A DNA stretch of 64,000 nt from Tachypleus tridentatus (Eukaryota > Arthropoda > Merostomata > Xiphosura > Limulidae), in contig NC_134837.1 of assembly GCF_004210375.1 (NCBI RefSeq), positions 169,177,310 to 169,241,309 on the forward strand, given 5' to 3'. This document shows positions 1 through 13,030 of this stretch, one piece after another. Position 1 is the first letter of the stretch. The number at the start of each line of letters is the position of its first letter. The position numbers and the translations under genes were made by a program. The notes under the pieces were generated by a model. It had not been told where the DNA came from. It saw nothing but the letters and a program-made list of their open reading frames with translations, and ran no database searches.

Positions 1-387
1 TATTATAATCTCTAATCGATTTAAGTCCTGTTGCTTTTCTTTAAAATATTATGTATAAATTGAAACCATGAGTTTATTTTCAAAAACAAATCTTGAATGA
101 ACTGCATACAAATCAAAGCTCATAAATAAATTTTCCAGAATGTCTCAGGATTGTAGAATTTCAGCACGTTTCACGTAGTTATATTGTCATAGTGCTCGTC
201 TACACATTACTAAAATTGTTGGTGAAAATTATTTCTATCTATTTCACTTCAGGATAATATGATGGATCTAAAATTATGGTGTTTCATGTATTAACAGCTT
301 AACTTATTAATTAAAATCCGTTCCAAGTGAGGCTATTTATTAACATGTTTTTTATTACTGTCATTCTTGTTGTTTTCTTAACATGTG

Positions 388-667
388 TGTTGTTTGTTTG
401 TTTTTGAATTTCGTGCAAAACTACTCGAGGGCTATCTGCGCTAGCCGTCCCTAATTTAGCAGTGTAATACTAGATGAAAGGCAGCTAGTCAACACCACCC
501 ACCGCCAACTCTTGGGCTAATCTTTTACCAACGAATAGTGGGATTGACCGTCACATTATAACGCCCCCACGGCTGAAAGGGCGAGCATGTTTGGTGCGAC
601 TGGGGTTCGAACCCTCGACCCTCGGATAACGAGTCGAACGCGTTAACACACTTGGCCATGCCGGGCC
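388..667 (-). mobile_element. SINE family A, full-length, with 13-bp target-site duplication
   Basis: Reads in reverse: tail (TTGAATTTCGTGCAAAAC), conserved body, and tRNA-like head ending GGCATGGCC..GGGCC. It is flanked by TTCTTAACATGTG on both sides (375-387 and 668-680), an exact duplication showing a recent L1-type-like insertion. The chance open frame at 525-734 lies over it. Confidence 0.92.
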
Positions 668-1914
668 TTCTTAACATGTGACAAATTTTTCTTGCACATG
701 AATGAATATAAGGGGTAAAGAATTTACAGTTCATTTATGATACAAAATTAATGTTATTTAAAAAAAGCTGCAATTGTAGATAAAATAATACGAATTTATC
801 ATTGCCAGAAATAAGTGTACTTCTTTCACATGTAAACTTTATATCTTTTAAGTATGCCAGTTTGTCAGGACTGGAATATAAAATACGTCTTAGACGAAGG
901 AATGTTGTATAATATAAACGAATAATAAAAATAATATGTAACTCAACAGCTTTAAATATGTTACAAACTGTTGAACAGTATTGTTTGAACTTTGCACTAA
1001 GCTGTTAGGTCTTTGTTGCATATCACTTTGACATTACTCTTTTGTCACTGTACTATAGTCAGTCGTACTTCATTTTCTTTCCGTGTTTATCTAATGCATT
1101 TGGTTTGTACTTATTTATATTAGGAATTGATTCGCACTAATGCAAATGTAATACTTGCTGTTTACAACTGTAATCAAATACAAGCACATATAGAGTGTAG
1201 TTATGTTTCTTTCTGCCAGCTTATTATGTTTTTCTTTCGCCTCATTCAGTTTATTCGTTTTCTCATAAGTCATTCAACCTACTTGATGAGCCATCGAGGA
1301 GCAACTATTAATAAAAAGACAAATACAGTTTACGTCCCATTGTAGAGAAAACGCGCTTTATTTGGGGGGAGGGGGGATTTGTGGGTGCTATGTTAATGAC
1401 CAAAGGAATAATTTTAAATATTTTCTTGTTCAACTTCTCATATGTTTATTTATACACCGTGAGAAGTCCCGTAGTACATTAATAATAATAATAACATAAT
1501 AATTAACAAATATCTTTTTTGTTAAGTGTTCAAAGTGATACACTTATACTTTCCTGTCTTGAAGCACTGAAATAACCATTGATTATATTATATTAATGCA
1601 AAACTCAACACAAACACCATAATCTCAAAAGAATTAAAACATTTACAAATGTGATTACTTCCACAGTCACAATGGTAAATAGGTAAAAGTCAAACAAGTA
1701 ATCCACCGGTTCTACAATTCGTTGGGAGTTGTGAGTCACGGAAAACCAAATAGTCAAAAACCTAGAGCGAATCCTGAAAGAGATGCTGAAAAACAGCTAG
1801 GTTGTCACCTGGAATATATCATAGGAACCACACCTATTTTCTGTGGAAAATTTGCAAGGAATATCGTGTTAAGGATGAGCTTGGCCATACAAGCTTGTCT
1901 GGGAACAACATTTC
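668..1914. other. AT-rich intergenic DNA
   Basis: No gene or known element seen, apart from short trinucleotide runs near 1480. The part from about 1685 may be 5' sequence of the RTE relic. Confidence 0.5.
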
Positions 1915-2797
1915 ACAACATGGAACGTGAAACCACTAACAGATGGAAGACACGAATTAGCTAACAAGTTCAGTCAACGTAACATCCGAATTGTGTCCAT
2001 TCAGAAACACGCTGGGAAGGTGCCATAAGTAGACATATTGCTTTTAAGCTCCCATAACGCGGAATTATATCGGTATGATAAACTGTAAAGAGCTGGGGCG
2101 TCGTTGAGGTCAAAAGTGTGGGTGAGTTACAGGATCATGTCCATAAGACTTTTCCTGGATATGGACGGTATTACAACAGTGAGCACTTTGCACTGCAAGT
2201 GGTATATCACGACGGAAAAAAATGAAATTAACTTCTTCAAAACAATAGAAAAAATAAAGCCAGCAATAATTGGGGGTTATCTAAACGATTATGTTGATCA
2301 CCAGAGAAAAAGGATTCAGAGGACAGGAACATGAGGTGAGTAAATAATATAGAAGATGAAACGATCCTAAATACAGCCTAGGTATATGACCTTGCATTTG
2401 TAAACAGTTTTTCGTAAAAGCATAGAACATGATGTAACTTGTACAAAAGTGGAAACTTTAAGAGTCAAATCTACTACATGATAGTTAACAAAAGCAAAAT
2501 ACAACTAGTGGAAAACTATAAGTTAATACCTGAACAGACTTTTACAACGCAAGATTCTTGTGATGAGTATCGAATGTAAAGAAGCGAAGAAATAAAGAGA
2601 GGCCAAAATCACACCTACGAACATGTGATGGAAGATAAAAGACATAAAGAAAGAAAGATCAAAAAGAGGGTGTTGCTACATTTCAATGATAGAGAAATGG
2701 ACCCACAATATCCTGTTGAATAAAGTAGAAAAATGTATACTTGATAGTGCCAAAGAAGCACTGGTGATAGTTGAAAGAAGGCGTATCTATTGATAAG

Positions 2798-3005
2798 GTT
2801 TGGTTTTCTTGGAATTTCGCGCAAAGCTACACTAGGGCTGCTTGCGCTAGCCGTCCCTAATTTAGCAGTGTGAGACAAAATGGAAGGCATCTAGTCATCA
2901 CCACACACCGCCAACTCTTGGGCTACTTTTTTATCAACGAATAGTGTGACTGACCGTCACATTATAACATTCTCACGGCTAAGAAGGCGAGCATGTTTAG
3001 TGTGA
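2798..3005 (-). mobile_element. SINE family A, head-truncated, inside the RTE LINE
   Basis: Tail and body (TTTAGCAGTGTGAGACAAAA, CGCCAACTCTTGGGCTACTT) are present, but the tRNA-like head is missing. It interrupts the RTE relic between the endonuclease and reverse transcriptase. Confidence 0.85.
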
Positions 3006-3868
3006 AAAAACGTGGTGTAGGTTGTTAAGACCATTATGTTCAAAGTGTCACCAAGTTTATAAAATAAAAGGTAAAAATAAAATAATGCCGAATATTTGAT
3101 GGCGTATAGAGAACCATTTGAGATTTATAAAAGCAAATCACTCAACAGAAAGTAAAAAAAGAACTATGAAAATGAAGTTAAAAACGGGAGAGTTGGTTGG
3201 TTCAGACGGAATTTTGATTGAGGTATGGAGAAGTGGAATGGCTGATATTTTTACTTGAACCTCTCAATGATAATTGAATGAATGTCGTTCACATGGAAGA
3301 AAGATGCAGTTTTACCTATTTTCAAGATAAACACCTGTGGGAATTACCGAGGAATAAAATTAATAACTCAAACAATGAAGATATAATAATAAGTAATAGA
3401 CAAAATAATTTGACAAGAGTGCTCAATCGCACAGAATAAGTTTTGTTTATATCGGGATGCTCAACAATGGGTGCGATATTTGTCTTGATAATTTTTATTG
3501 AGAAAACCTAGGAAAGAAGAAGATAATTCATATAGCATTTTTGGACTTGGAAAAGATGTACAATAGAGTACCAAAGAAAAGTTATTTAAGAAAATTAAAT
3601 CATTTATAAGTATAAAGATTATTGTGTGTATGTATTGTCACCAAGGTGGCTTAAAGAGATTTCCGATAACAATAGAAGTGCATCAGGGGTTTACTTCGAA
3701 TTCCTACGTATTAATTCTTGTGCTCGATGCACTCAGTGATGGAAGAGATCCAGGAATGAGTGCCATGGACCATGATGTATAATAATGATGCGGTTATATG
3801 TAGTTAAACTTAAAAGAATTGAAAGAAAAGAGAATCTAACGGAAGGAACAATTATAGAGAGTGCTTTC

Positions 3869-3973
3869 TTATAGCAAAGTCACATCAGGCTATCTGCTCA
3901 GCCCACCGATGGGAATCGAAACCTGATTTTAGCGTTGTAAATCCGTAGACATACCGCTATACCAGCAGGGGGC
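3869..3973 (-). mobile_element. SINE family B inside the RTE LINE
   Basis: Reverse of the family B consensus: ATAGCAAAGTCACATCAGGC, CTCAGCCCACCGATGGGAAT, TTTAGCGTTGTAAATCCGTA, CCGCTATACCAGCAGGGGGC. Confidence 0.82.
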
Positions 3974-5154
3974 AATTAGAGAGAGAAGATCTGAACTTAA
4001 GTATGGTAAGAACCAAAAATATTATAAGTATTTTATTCCTGATGCACAAGATGGCGAAACCATTAACAATCTTGGTAAACTTGCAATATGGTTATAAAAC
4101 AATAAACACCTAAGATCAGTAATTCAGATTGATAAAAATACTGTGGAAAGCACGAAAGCCGGACAGCAATAGGATGAATAAAATGGCGTGAGGTATCTGG
4201 AGTCATATGAGACAGAAAGGTAAATACCTGTGAAATTAAAAAGAATGGTGTGTAGTCTTAATAGCCTGACTAGTTATAACGTATTGAATTGAATGTTGTT
4301 CAATAAAGAAAAAATACACACTTGTTGCACGCGGTGGAGAATATTCCAACGGATGTTTAGAGTCTTCAAGAAAGAACGAATCCACAACACGTACGTTTGA
4401 GTAAGTATAGGTGTGATAGCCATAACAATAACAATACAAAGAAACTTCCTTATACAGTATAGATACATCGTGCAAAGATAAGAGAAGTGGTTTGACAATA
4501 TTAGTCAGATCGATGGAAATTCATAATAAATGATCCAAAGAAAGATCAAGGAAAGGGATTGCCTGACACCATTAGAGAGGACATAGAGAAAATAAAAGTA
4601 AAGCCAAATCCTCATTTCAACACATATATATTATAGTCTTGAAGGACAAATCTTTTGTTTTAATCTTCAGAAAACAGTAAGTTTCAGGTTTAATTAAAAG
4701 CGTTAAGACAAATAATTAAAAATAACCCAATATGCTATAACAATTGTAAATGCAAGTTTTTAAATAATATAAATATTATAAACAGTAATGCTATTTTACA
4801 ACATTTAGAATATCATTAATATCATGAAATAACACATTTAACAGCTTAAAGTGACGGGGTGGGATTTAAAATTTTACATTTAAGATATTTTTTAACAAAA
4901 TTTATTTCTCTATTAAATAAATATTTATCATCCGTGGTTCATTTCTATCCTACAGTATGGAATAACCTGCTAGAAACTTGTGTTACTAGTGTATGAGAAT
5001 ACAACATTATCTTTTCAAAACTTAAATATATTAGTTACGTATTTTATATATTTATAAAATAACACATAAAATTAGTAAAAATAAAATATAAAGTATTTAG
5101 AGAAATTTGTTCGCACCAAAACTTTAGTATTCCAAATAAAATCACAATTTGTTT

Positions 5155-5240
5155 TTGCTTTACTTTTAGGGGCAATGTTACACAATGGGCTATGTGTGCT
5201 GTGCCTAAAACAAGTATTGAAATCCCGGATTTTAGTGTTA
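5155..5240 (-). mobile_element. SINE family C fragment
   Basis: Reverse of family C: CACAATGGGCTATGTGTGCT, GAAATCCCGGATTTTAGTGT. Confidence 0.65.
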
Positions 5241-6368
5241 TAAATAGACAATTATTTAGTGGTAAAAATATGTGCACTAAATATTTAAAATTATTATTTA
5301 CCAAATACTGTTCATGTGTATTAAAATCTTCAATATACCTCTGAGTATAGTTATTGTGTTTTTATTGGTATAAACATATTTACGAGAGTAAACATGAGCC
5401 ACACTCCATTAAATCTTGTGGATAAGTCTGACATTGTTGCCAGTGTTAAGACATCAAATTGAAGTTGATCTCCCCCCCCCACGCTTATAACAGAAAAATC
5501 TCTGTCAAGGAACATGATTCATATACACAATGTCAATGTATCATTCCAATTCCCCAAATATAGTTTATCACTCTAGACAAGTAGCAAGTTTTGTGTTGAT
5601 CACCGACATGAGTTTACAACCGTAATACCTAGAACTCTGAAATATAAACTTCTGAATTTCTCTATCTCTAAATTTTTCTTCAAAATGTCCAGAACTAGCT
5701 CGTATGTTTATGGAAACAATGCCATAAACGTTAATACTTTAATATCTTAAGTACTTATACCACTGCTAATTTATTTATACAATTCTTAAATCATGAATAT
5801 TATTCTAATTTTAAAATAAAGCGACAGGGGGCAGGACACGTTAATTGTGTGAACTTGAACTGAGCGCAACATATGTTTTGACAAAATGGAATATGGTGAG
5901 AATCATTAACTCAGTATTTTGCAAATTTTGTTTATAAATAGTTCTGTAACTTTTCTCTCAGACTATAGTTATGTTTCTACAAATACTTGACATGTCACTG
6001 TACGAAATCGAGAAATATTATTGGGAAAAATTAAACCCTAACCATCAGAGGGAAACTTCCAACAAATAAGAAAGATAATAAATGGATTCTGAGCTTTTCA
6101 TTATAACTGACATAACTCAAAAGTCTTTCCAACAGCCATATTTAACAACCATTAAACTAAAACTGAGAGTTACAAGTCATGGGGTTGAGTCCTCGAAGAG
6201 TATACAATTGTTGTGCCACTGTTAGGCTGAAGAATGACGAAAATATTTAATAACTACTGATTCTGATTTACTAAATTTCGTGAAAAAATCGAGTGAACTA
6301 ACATAAAGAGCACTTGATTGGTAAAATTGGCTACTGTAGCACTAAAGTAATTTAAAATCTTTGCGCTA

Positions 6369-6528
6369 GGCTTGGCATAGCCAGGTGGTTAAGCCACTCG
6401 TCTCGTTATCTGAGGGTTGCAGGTTCACATCCTCGTCGCGTGTTCGCCCTTTCAGCCGTGGAAGCGTTATAATGTAACGGTCAGCCACACTATTCGTTTG
6501 TGAAAGAATAGCTCAAGAGTGTTACTAA
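6369..6528 (+). mobile_element. SINE family A, 3'-truncated
   Basis: tRNA-like head (GGCTTGGCATAGCCAGGTGG, B-box-like GGTTCACATCC) and the first half of the body up to AGCTCAAGAGTGTTAC; the tail half is lost. Confidence 0.85.
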
Positions 6529-6529
6529 A

Positions 6530-9420
6530 AAATATACAACATGATTACACGAAACATTCATCAATATTAGGTTCAAAGTGGGTGTCGCGTCCATTTAATT
6601 TTGTATCCAAATTCGAATCACACTCCACTGGATTAAACTAGCAATAGAAGTTGCTGTAATAAATCATTGCCATCTCTCCTGCAAGTGGTATAGCAATAGT
6701 TGGAGTGGTACTTATGCATGAGACATCGGATGATCAAATAAGCCACTACAGAAGGAGTTTCTTCTCGTAAATAGATAAGCCATTGTAGAAGCTGTGTTAA
6801 AACTAATTGTACGATGAGGCAAAAGAATACACCAGCAACAGCAGTGGCAACTACAGTTTTAGTTTCTCTCCAAAGCAACCTCTAGGATGGACGATTACTA
6901 CCGAAGCTCGACTGCTAGTTCGCTTCAGAAGATAAGGTTCAGCTGCCATTACCTCACATAAGACAACATGGCTTTTCAGGTCCTGTTGACATGGCTTTAC
7001 TGTCTCTGTAATAGAAATTGAACTCCCAAAGATGACAGTTTAAAGTACTTGTAAGAAGCAAATGTTCCCAAAAACCAGTTATGCTGCATGGGTTTACTTG
7101 GCAGCCCGTCATTAAAATTAGTGACAAATATATTATTGCAATTGACACATGATCAGGAAAACCTTCTCATGCAACTTCCTCAGACTATCTATTTAGCTGC
7201 TAAGCTTATTGCAACCTTTGCCTACAGGCTTTAAATTTAGCTTTGTTAACTCCTTTGTTTGCCACAAGGTATGATCTATAGCACAAACCATTAACAAGCA
7301 TGTTCTAGTAATGGGGTTTCGTCCAAATGCGCTGAGGTATAGTGTCAAACCACCTATACTCAGAATCAGATGTTCCAGCTTACGTCTCTGAGTCCATTGC
7401 AACCAAATATTTGCTTAAAGTACTTGAAAAAACGGTAAAAATACTTCATACTATAATCCCTTAATCATTGGCACGTATTTCGCATAATAACAATAACTAA
7501 ATGCTGGTACACATACAGGATGATGACTGTTACAATATTCACCACCACGATGCAACTAAAATATTGTCAGTTGCTATAAGACTCCCATTCTCTTCCAAAA
7601 TCAAAGATATGTGCACAATGATGAATGTAGCATCCTTGGATAAAGCCTGAAGTAGAAACATTGTTTAAGGATACATACTATCAAAAGGATTTACCTACTA
7701 AAATGACTATTGACTGCTCTAAAGATCTTAAGGATCTCGGTAAGTTGGTGTTTTCTTCTCTTCCTGATGGTGCCACATCTCTATACATCAAACTTCACCT
7801 AGCGCAAGTACGTTTTTCCATTTCTCTAGCCTTTTATTGACCCATACCATCCATCATCTGGATATGCCTGGGCTCAAGCCAACAGAAGTCCCATCAGAAC
7901 TGCCTCAGTTAATATTATAGTGCTCATGTTTATAATAACCAACATCTCCCATCCTACTACAGCGTTTAGGTGGTAACTAGCAGTTGAGGTTTCTCCTTAC
8001 TTACTATCAAACTCTCATTATTGTTTGAAAGCAGTTTCAGAATTTACACATGCCTTCTAATAAATTAGATTGAGTATTCTGATATACTTATGCCAAATAA
8101 ATAGCTATAAATATCAGCAGTACAACAAGTTGCAAAATTGTTATGCAAAGAATAAAATAAGCATTGACAGAAAAACAAATATAAACACAAGGAAACTAGT
8201 AGACTTTATTTATAAGTGTATACATGCAGGGATTTTACTGGTAATGGTAGATTTCAGTATTCATTGTACGACTTCTTGCTGTTAGAGCAGGAAAAGGATT
8301 TTCATACCTCTAAAAGACGGAGGCAACATTTAGAATAACGGTGATACCACATTTTTATGTCAAGCTAACATAAAATGTGACATTCCACAGTCTTAGATGA
8401 CCCAAGTAAATGATAAATTTTATAATAAGCTTCCAAGGAAGATAAATTCCCAGTTCATAAGAAACATGTGTTGTTACTAGTCTCACTTTTTATAACCTTT
8501 TAGACGTATTCATGAGTATGTAGTTCATTATGACGTATGTAGATAATGACGTACTTGAAAAGAAGTAACCTCACTATTCGTTGGTGAAAGAGTTGGTGGT
8601 GGGTAGTGATGACTAGCTACCTTCCCTCTAGTCTTACACTGCTAAATTAGGGACGGCTAGCGCAGATAGCTCTGGAGTAGCTTTGCGCGAAATTCAAAAT
8701 ACATACTTCATACTGCAAAAGTCACCTCAACTAGGAATGGAGCACTTTGAGGTAAAGTCAGCATTATTATTAGTATTTGATATCAGTTTCAACTATAAGA
8801 GTATTATCAATTGATTTTTTAACTTGAAAAACTTTTGACTCTTCCAAGGATCCAGGATTTGAGCTACTTTAATGATAGTGTTGAAGCTCTTTTTGGTAAA
8901 CATTGTCTCCCATGCAAATACCAGCACCTACCTTGTTCACAAGTGGCTTTTATCAGTGGTTAGCAACGTTTTGATCAATCATCAAGCATATGGGTGTTCC
9001 CCAGAAACTATTTCAGTTAGCACTGGAATATCCATGCTGATCTTTGACACCACAGCTCATTATTGTTGTCTTATTCTTCTGAATGGGAAGGTAGCCAAAA
9101 AAGTAGCTCAGAAACAGCGAGAAGTTTCTGTATCCATCAAATAACACCTCTAAAGATCAATATGGATTGAAAATGTTGCCTTAGCTTTCGCCGTAAAGGG
9201 CAAAACTCTCAATCAAGGCTGAAGCCTGTTGCAGTCCTTGCAATACTCTGAGATTGTATACTTAACAGCAACTTCTTTCTCTTCTCTCCAAGTTTTACAT
9301 ATCTTTAGAAAGTTTCCTTTCGTGTTGACGGTTTCTAAACTTTACAACACCAGAGTCAAGTAGAATAAAGAAGAACAGTTAACATCATCTCAATACTAAA
9401 TATATCCTAGTTATGGCACT
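6530..9420. other. Unclassified, somewhat GC-richer degraded region
   Basis: Base composition is less AT-skewed than its surroundings and short open stretches occur in several frames, as in an old mobile element or pseudogene. An example on the plus strand near 7640 reads ETLFKDTYYQKDLPTKMTID. I could not assign any family. A family A SINE fragment is inserted at 8571. Confidence 0.35.
8571..8702 (+). mobile_element. SINE family A, 3' half
   Basis: Starts at CACTATTCGTTGGTGAAAG and runs through TTACACTGCTAAATTAGGGA to GCGCGAAATTCAAAATAC; no head. Confidence 0.87.
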
Positions 9421-10736
9421 GTAATGAAATGCAATAAATTAAACATTGATGTCTGACAGAAACGTAGAAGTTTCAGAAACATTACACAGAAAGTAAAATT
9501 AACAAAGAGAGAAAAATGAACAAATAGACAGGATCTCTATTTATAAGTAAAAGAATTATATATAACCTCAGTTTGTGTAAACGTTTTTGCATTTTAAATA
9601 TTTTATATTTTTAATATGATTTGTGTCCTTTTTTACCTTTATTTTGTGCTGTGTTCATGTTGTCTTTTCTTATGTTCATTTTATCTATATACCAGTTTGG
9701 TTGGCTTAATTTTCTATTTCGAAACTTAGATTGTTCAGGTTTTGTCTTTTGACATACTAAAATGTTCATGCGTGTTTTTTCTACAAATAACTAGTGACTA
9801 CTTCGTAAACCTTCGCTGATCTTCTAGCTTACACAAATATTATATGCAATAATTATATATCAATAAAGATTACACTTATGTGACCTATTTCTGTGCCATA
9901 TTCTTCTGCGATGAGATACTGACAATTTCATGGGGTGATACAGAAACTTGTACAAATTACTATCATTAATAGTTGATGTGTGTAATAGGAATGATTACTG
10001 AAATAGGCAATCTGAAGCTTGTGAGATGACGTATTAGAAGTTAGATCTAACCTAATAGTTTTGCATCAGCTGCATTCACTATTCTGATTTCTGTCTTCAA
10101 TCTTGTGCAGGCGTGTTTAATCCAGCTCCAACAGCCAGAAAATTCAACAATCTATATAAAAGACAACTGATATTGATAACAATTCAACATTTCTTTACCT
10201 TTGAATAATGATTATGTTTATTTATTCACTTACGTTTTCTTGGTTTTCTTCGCTGACAACGTTCATTTTATTCTTTGCGTAACATTTCTGGAACCTTTTT
10301 TTTATTTTGAATACTTACAACTTTCTCTTGGAAATCGGTGTATTTTAATATTACATGGATACATGTATTTATACCATCCTTCAAAACGTTAACAATCTCA
10401 TTCCAGGAAAAAGACAAAAAAACTGGGTCGGACAAATATATGTTCTATATAGTAATCGAACGTAACCTTTATGTAAACTGAAAGATTAGTACAAGCGTCT
10501 CACATCCGGATTCCTTTGACCTCAATAAGCACCTACAGAACATGTGCACGAAAGCTCTGAAATATTTATCAAGATAAGCCTAAATAAACCTATATTCAGT
10601 CTAGCTATGAAAAGAATGAAATTAGAAACTTTTCAACCAAGGCACCAGTTTGCTGATAAGTTTTTTAAATCTGGTTTTGAGTATTTATTGTGAAAAAAAC
10701 AATGAAATCCTGAGAAAGATTTGTTTGTTTATTTAT

Positions 10737-10812
10737 TGTTAGGCACAAAGCTACACATTTACCACTTTGTGCTGTGTCTACCACGGCGATTGGAACTCGG
10801 TGTTATGAGCCT
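10737..10812 (-). mobile_element. SINE family C fragment
   Basis: GTTAGGCACAAAGCTACACA, CTTTGTGCTGTGTCTACCAC, GCGATTGGAACTCGGTGTTA. Confidence 0.65.
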
Positions 10813-10876
10813 TCAGACTTATTGTTGAGTAAATTGAGGGTGGGGGGCTTCCTGAGGAAAAGTGGATGATTGGTTT

Positions 10877-10972
10877 TAATTAAGCACAAAGTTACACAAT
10901 GGACTATTTGTGCTCTGCTTACCACTGATATCGAAACTTTTAGCAATATGAGCCCACAAACATACCGTTCTG
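10877..10972 (-). mobile_element. SINE family C fragment
   Basis: AATTAAGCACAAAGTTACAC, AATGGACTATTTGTGCTCTG, CTTACCACTGATATCGAAAC; second copy next to the one at 10737. Confidence 0.65.
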
Positions 10973-11437
10973 AGGAAAAAGCAGAAAATTGAAATCTGAG
11001 ATTCTTAAATTACTTTCAACGTACCAGTATGCTTTTAAATATATTCTGTAATTAAGTGTGATTTTTTAACTAACAAAAAATATTATGTGTGTAATAACCA
11101 ACTAGACAATTAACTTAAGTCGTTATTCAACACTTGAAATATGTATTGATGTAGTATATTATACTGTTCCTAACTAAAAGCAGCATATTGTAGGTGTTAA
11201 AGAATGTGGCAACCAAAAACAAGTTTACCCTAATATCTCATCAGATAGTGATTAGAGAGGAGTAGGAAGAGCGTGAGTATGTATTAGGTGTAGATTTGAA
11301 ACAAAATGCCTACCCAGTCAAGAAATAGTCAAGAAAATTCAAACTACAAGTTTTTTGTACTCGCATGAATGCAGTCATCATCTGTACGTTTTACTTTCTT
11401 TCAGGAATATCTGGGAGACAGTCGTTATATTATTAAT

Positions 11438-11925
11438 TGAAGATTACACTATATAACAAAATTTTAACTTTTTCTTGTTCCTGGGCAGAAAGTGTTATTT
11501 CCCAATTGCTTAGGCCTAAAGTAAATGGACCTATTATTCCCTTCAAACTTTTCTTTTGTGACCTGGGAGCATATAACGAAAACATGATGGGAGACTATAT
11601 TTGGGGACTGATATGTGAAAGTGATTTACATTACAGGTGTAAATCTCGAAAAACTACTCGCTTCTAAACATTTTTGTATAACTTTAGTATAAATACATGT
11701 GCATCTTGATTCATGGGTTGTTTTATTCAGACCTTATGTAAATGAAAATGTGCAAATTTGCCCGTTTTTACATAGAAAATAGGTTAATTTCTAAATTTCA
11801 TTATCCAGGTCACAAAAGCAAAGTTTGAAGGGAATAATGACTATTTTCTGTACTCTTACAACATAAAAAATTAAGAAATAACGCATTCTATTCAGGAACA
11901 AAATTTGTGTTACATAATGTTATCA
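11438..11925 (+). mobile_element. MITE-like element with long subterminal inverted repeats, copy 1
   Basis: The two arms are inverted copies. TTCCCTTCAAACTTTTCTTT (near 11540) reappears as its complement near 11820, and GTTCCTGGGCAGAAAGTG (near 11475) matches the complement of the sequence near 11895. The outer ends, CACTATATAACA and TGTTACATAATG, also form an imperfect inverted repeat. A second copy lies at about 36238-36700 in opposite orientation. The class is unknown and no coding capacity is seen; the open frame at 11437-11667 is chance. Confidence 0.7.
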
Positions 11926-12140
11926 TCCCCTCTTCAAAGTTATTGAAAAAATACAAAAAAATTAAACCAACGACAATAGTTCATTACAAATCAAATATAT
12001 TAACTTTGTTAAAACACACAACAGATGTTATCGAAGTGTCTAGTTCATTTAACTACAAGTTTTTTTAAAATATTTTTATAAAAGATTCCCATCTCATTCA
12101 TTGTACTTTCTTATAAACGTATTGTAATTCTTTATTATCC

Positions 12141-12411
12141 GGCTCGGCATGGCCAAGTGATTAAAACACTCGACTCATAATCCGAGAATCACAGGTTCAA
12201 ATCCCCGTCACCCCCAAACATGCTCGCTCTTTCAGCAGTGGGAATGTTATAATGTGACGATCAATCCAACTATTTGTTGGTAAGAGAGTAGTCCAAGAGT
12301 TGGCGGTAGGTGATGATGACTAGCTGCCTTCCCTCTAGTTTTACACTGCTAACTTAGGGACGGCTAGCGCAGATAGCCCTCGTGTAGCTTTGCGCAAAAT
12401 TCAAAAATAAA
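12141..12411 (+). mobile_element. SINE family A, full-length, with 11-bp target-site duplication
   Basis: Head GGCTCGGCATGGCCAAGTGA, body and tail complete. CTTTATTATCC occurs immediately before (12130-12140) and after (12412-12422). Confidence 0.92.
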
Positions 12412-12924
12412 CTTTATTATCCTTTGCATGACATATCCACCTAAACAAATGTCTGCTATAAGTGTTCATTTACAGGTAATTAAGAAGTATGTGAAAAAAC
12501 GCTAAGTGACGTATCATTTATATTAATATATTGCTTGTGTTTTCTTTCGCTAGCCTATGCTTTTACTTAATACATCACTATTACTAGGCTAGAATCTGTT
12601 ATGTATATTCTTTAATCAGCAACAATTGACTTAATTTTAAAGATTTGTTGATTTTGACCTTACGTCCGAGCAGAATAAGAAATCACTACACAAAGTACGT
12701 TTATTGCATAGTTATTGAAGAATAAACATTGATGCTGTTTCAGTTATTTTATGATCGTCAAAATATTAGAAAAACATTATTAGCTGTTTCTTGATATTGT
12801 TGAACTTCCGGGATCCACCGAACATTGATCTCAGTTATCATATCCATAATCCGCAAACATCTGCTTTGTTGAAAATGTTTTATATGTAAATTACCTGATT
12901 AACCTTATTCGCTTTCCAGTGACT

Positions 12925-13030
12925 CGGGGGAAAGTCTGTGGGCGTATAGCACTAAAAACGGGATTTCTATATCCTTGGTGGATACAGCATAGATAGCTAA
13001 TTCTGTAACTTTGTGCTTAACAATAAATAA
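12925..13030 (+). mobile_element. SINE family C
   Basis: CTGTGGGCGTATAGCACTAA, GGATTTCTATATCCTTGGTG, CTTTGTGCTTAACAATAAAT keep the family order. Confidence 0.6.

Larger units (their letters stand above)
1915..4620 (+). mobile_element. RTE-clade non-LTR retrotransposon (LINE) relic
   Basis: A degraded plus-strand element with recognisable blocks in the correct order, broken by stops and frameshifts. The endonuclease start is near 1920 (TWNVKPLTDGRHELANK), and a GG-x-LN-x-YV motif lies near 2270. The reverse transcriptase spans about 3170-3790: VGSDGILIEVW, CGNYRGIKL, then a FLDLEK block (usually ending YDRVP) near 3540 and a VHQGF...ILVLDALSDG block near 3675. The C-terminal region spans about 4170-4470, with KMA-GIWSHMRQKGKYL and LFNKEKIHTCCTRWRIFQ resembling the KW-x-x-SGV-x-CDRK and RMLRWMCG blocks of RTE elements. 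Order and motifs (CGNYRGIKL, VxQG) fit RTE rather than CR1 or L2. Two SINEs are inserted in it (2798-3005 and 3869-3973), so it predates them. It is non-functional and its ends are uncertain. Confidence 0.75.

Noticed and set aside
4236..4498. Two overlapping minus-strand frames
   Set aside because: They are antisense shadows of the RTE LINE C-terminal region.
11437..11667. 76-residue open frame
   Set aside because: It lies inside a MITE-like inverted-repeat element with a non-coding pattern in the second copy.
12141..12215. tRNA gene calls in the SINE heads (here and at about ten other places)
   Set aside because: The A and B boxes are present, but the acceptor and anticodon stems do not pair well and each is followed by the same SINE body; these are SINE heads, not tRNA genes.
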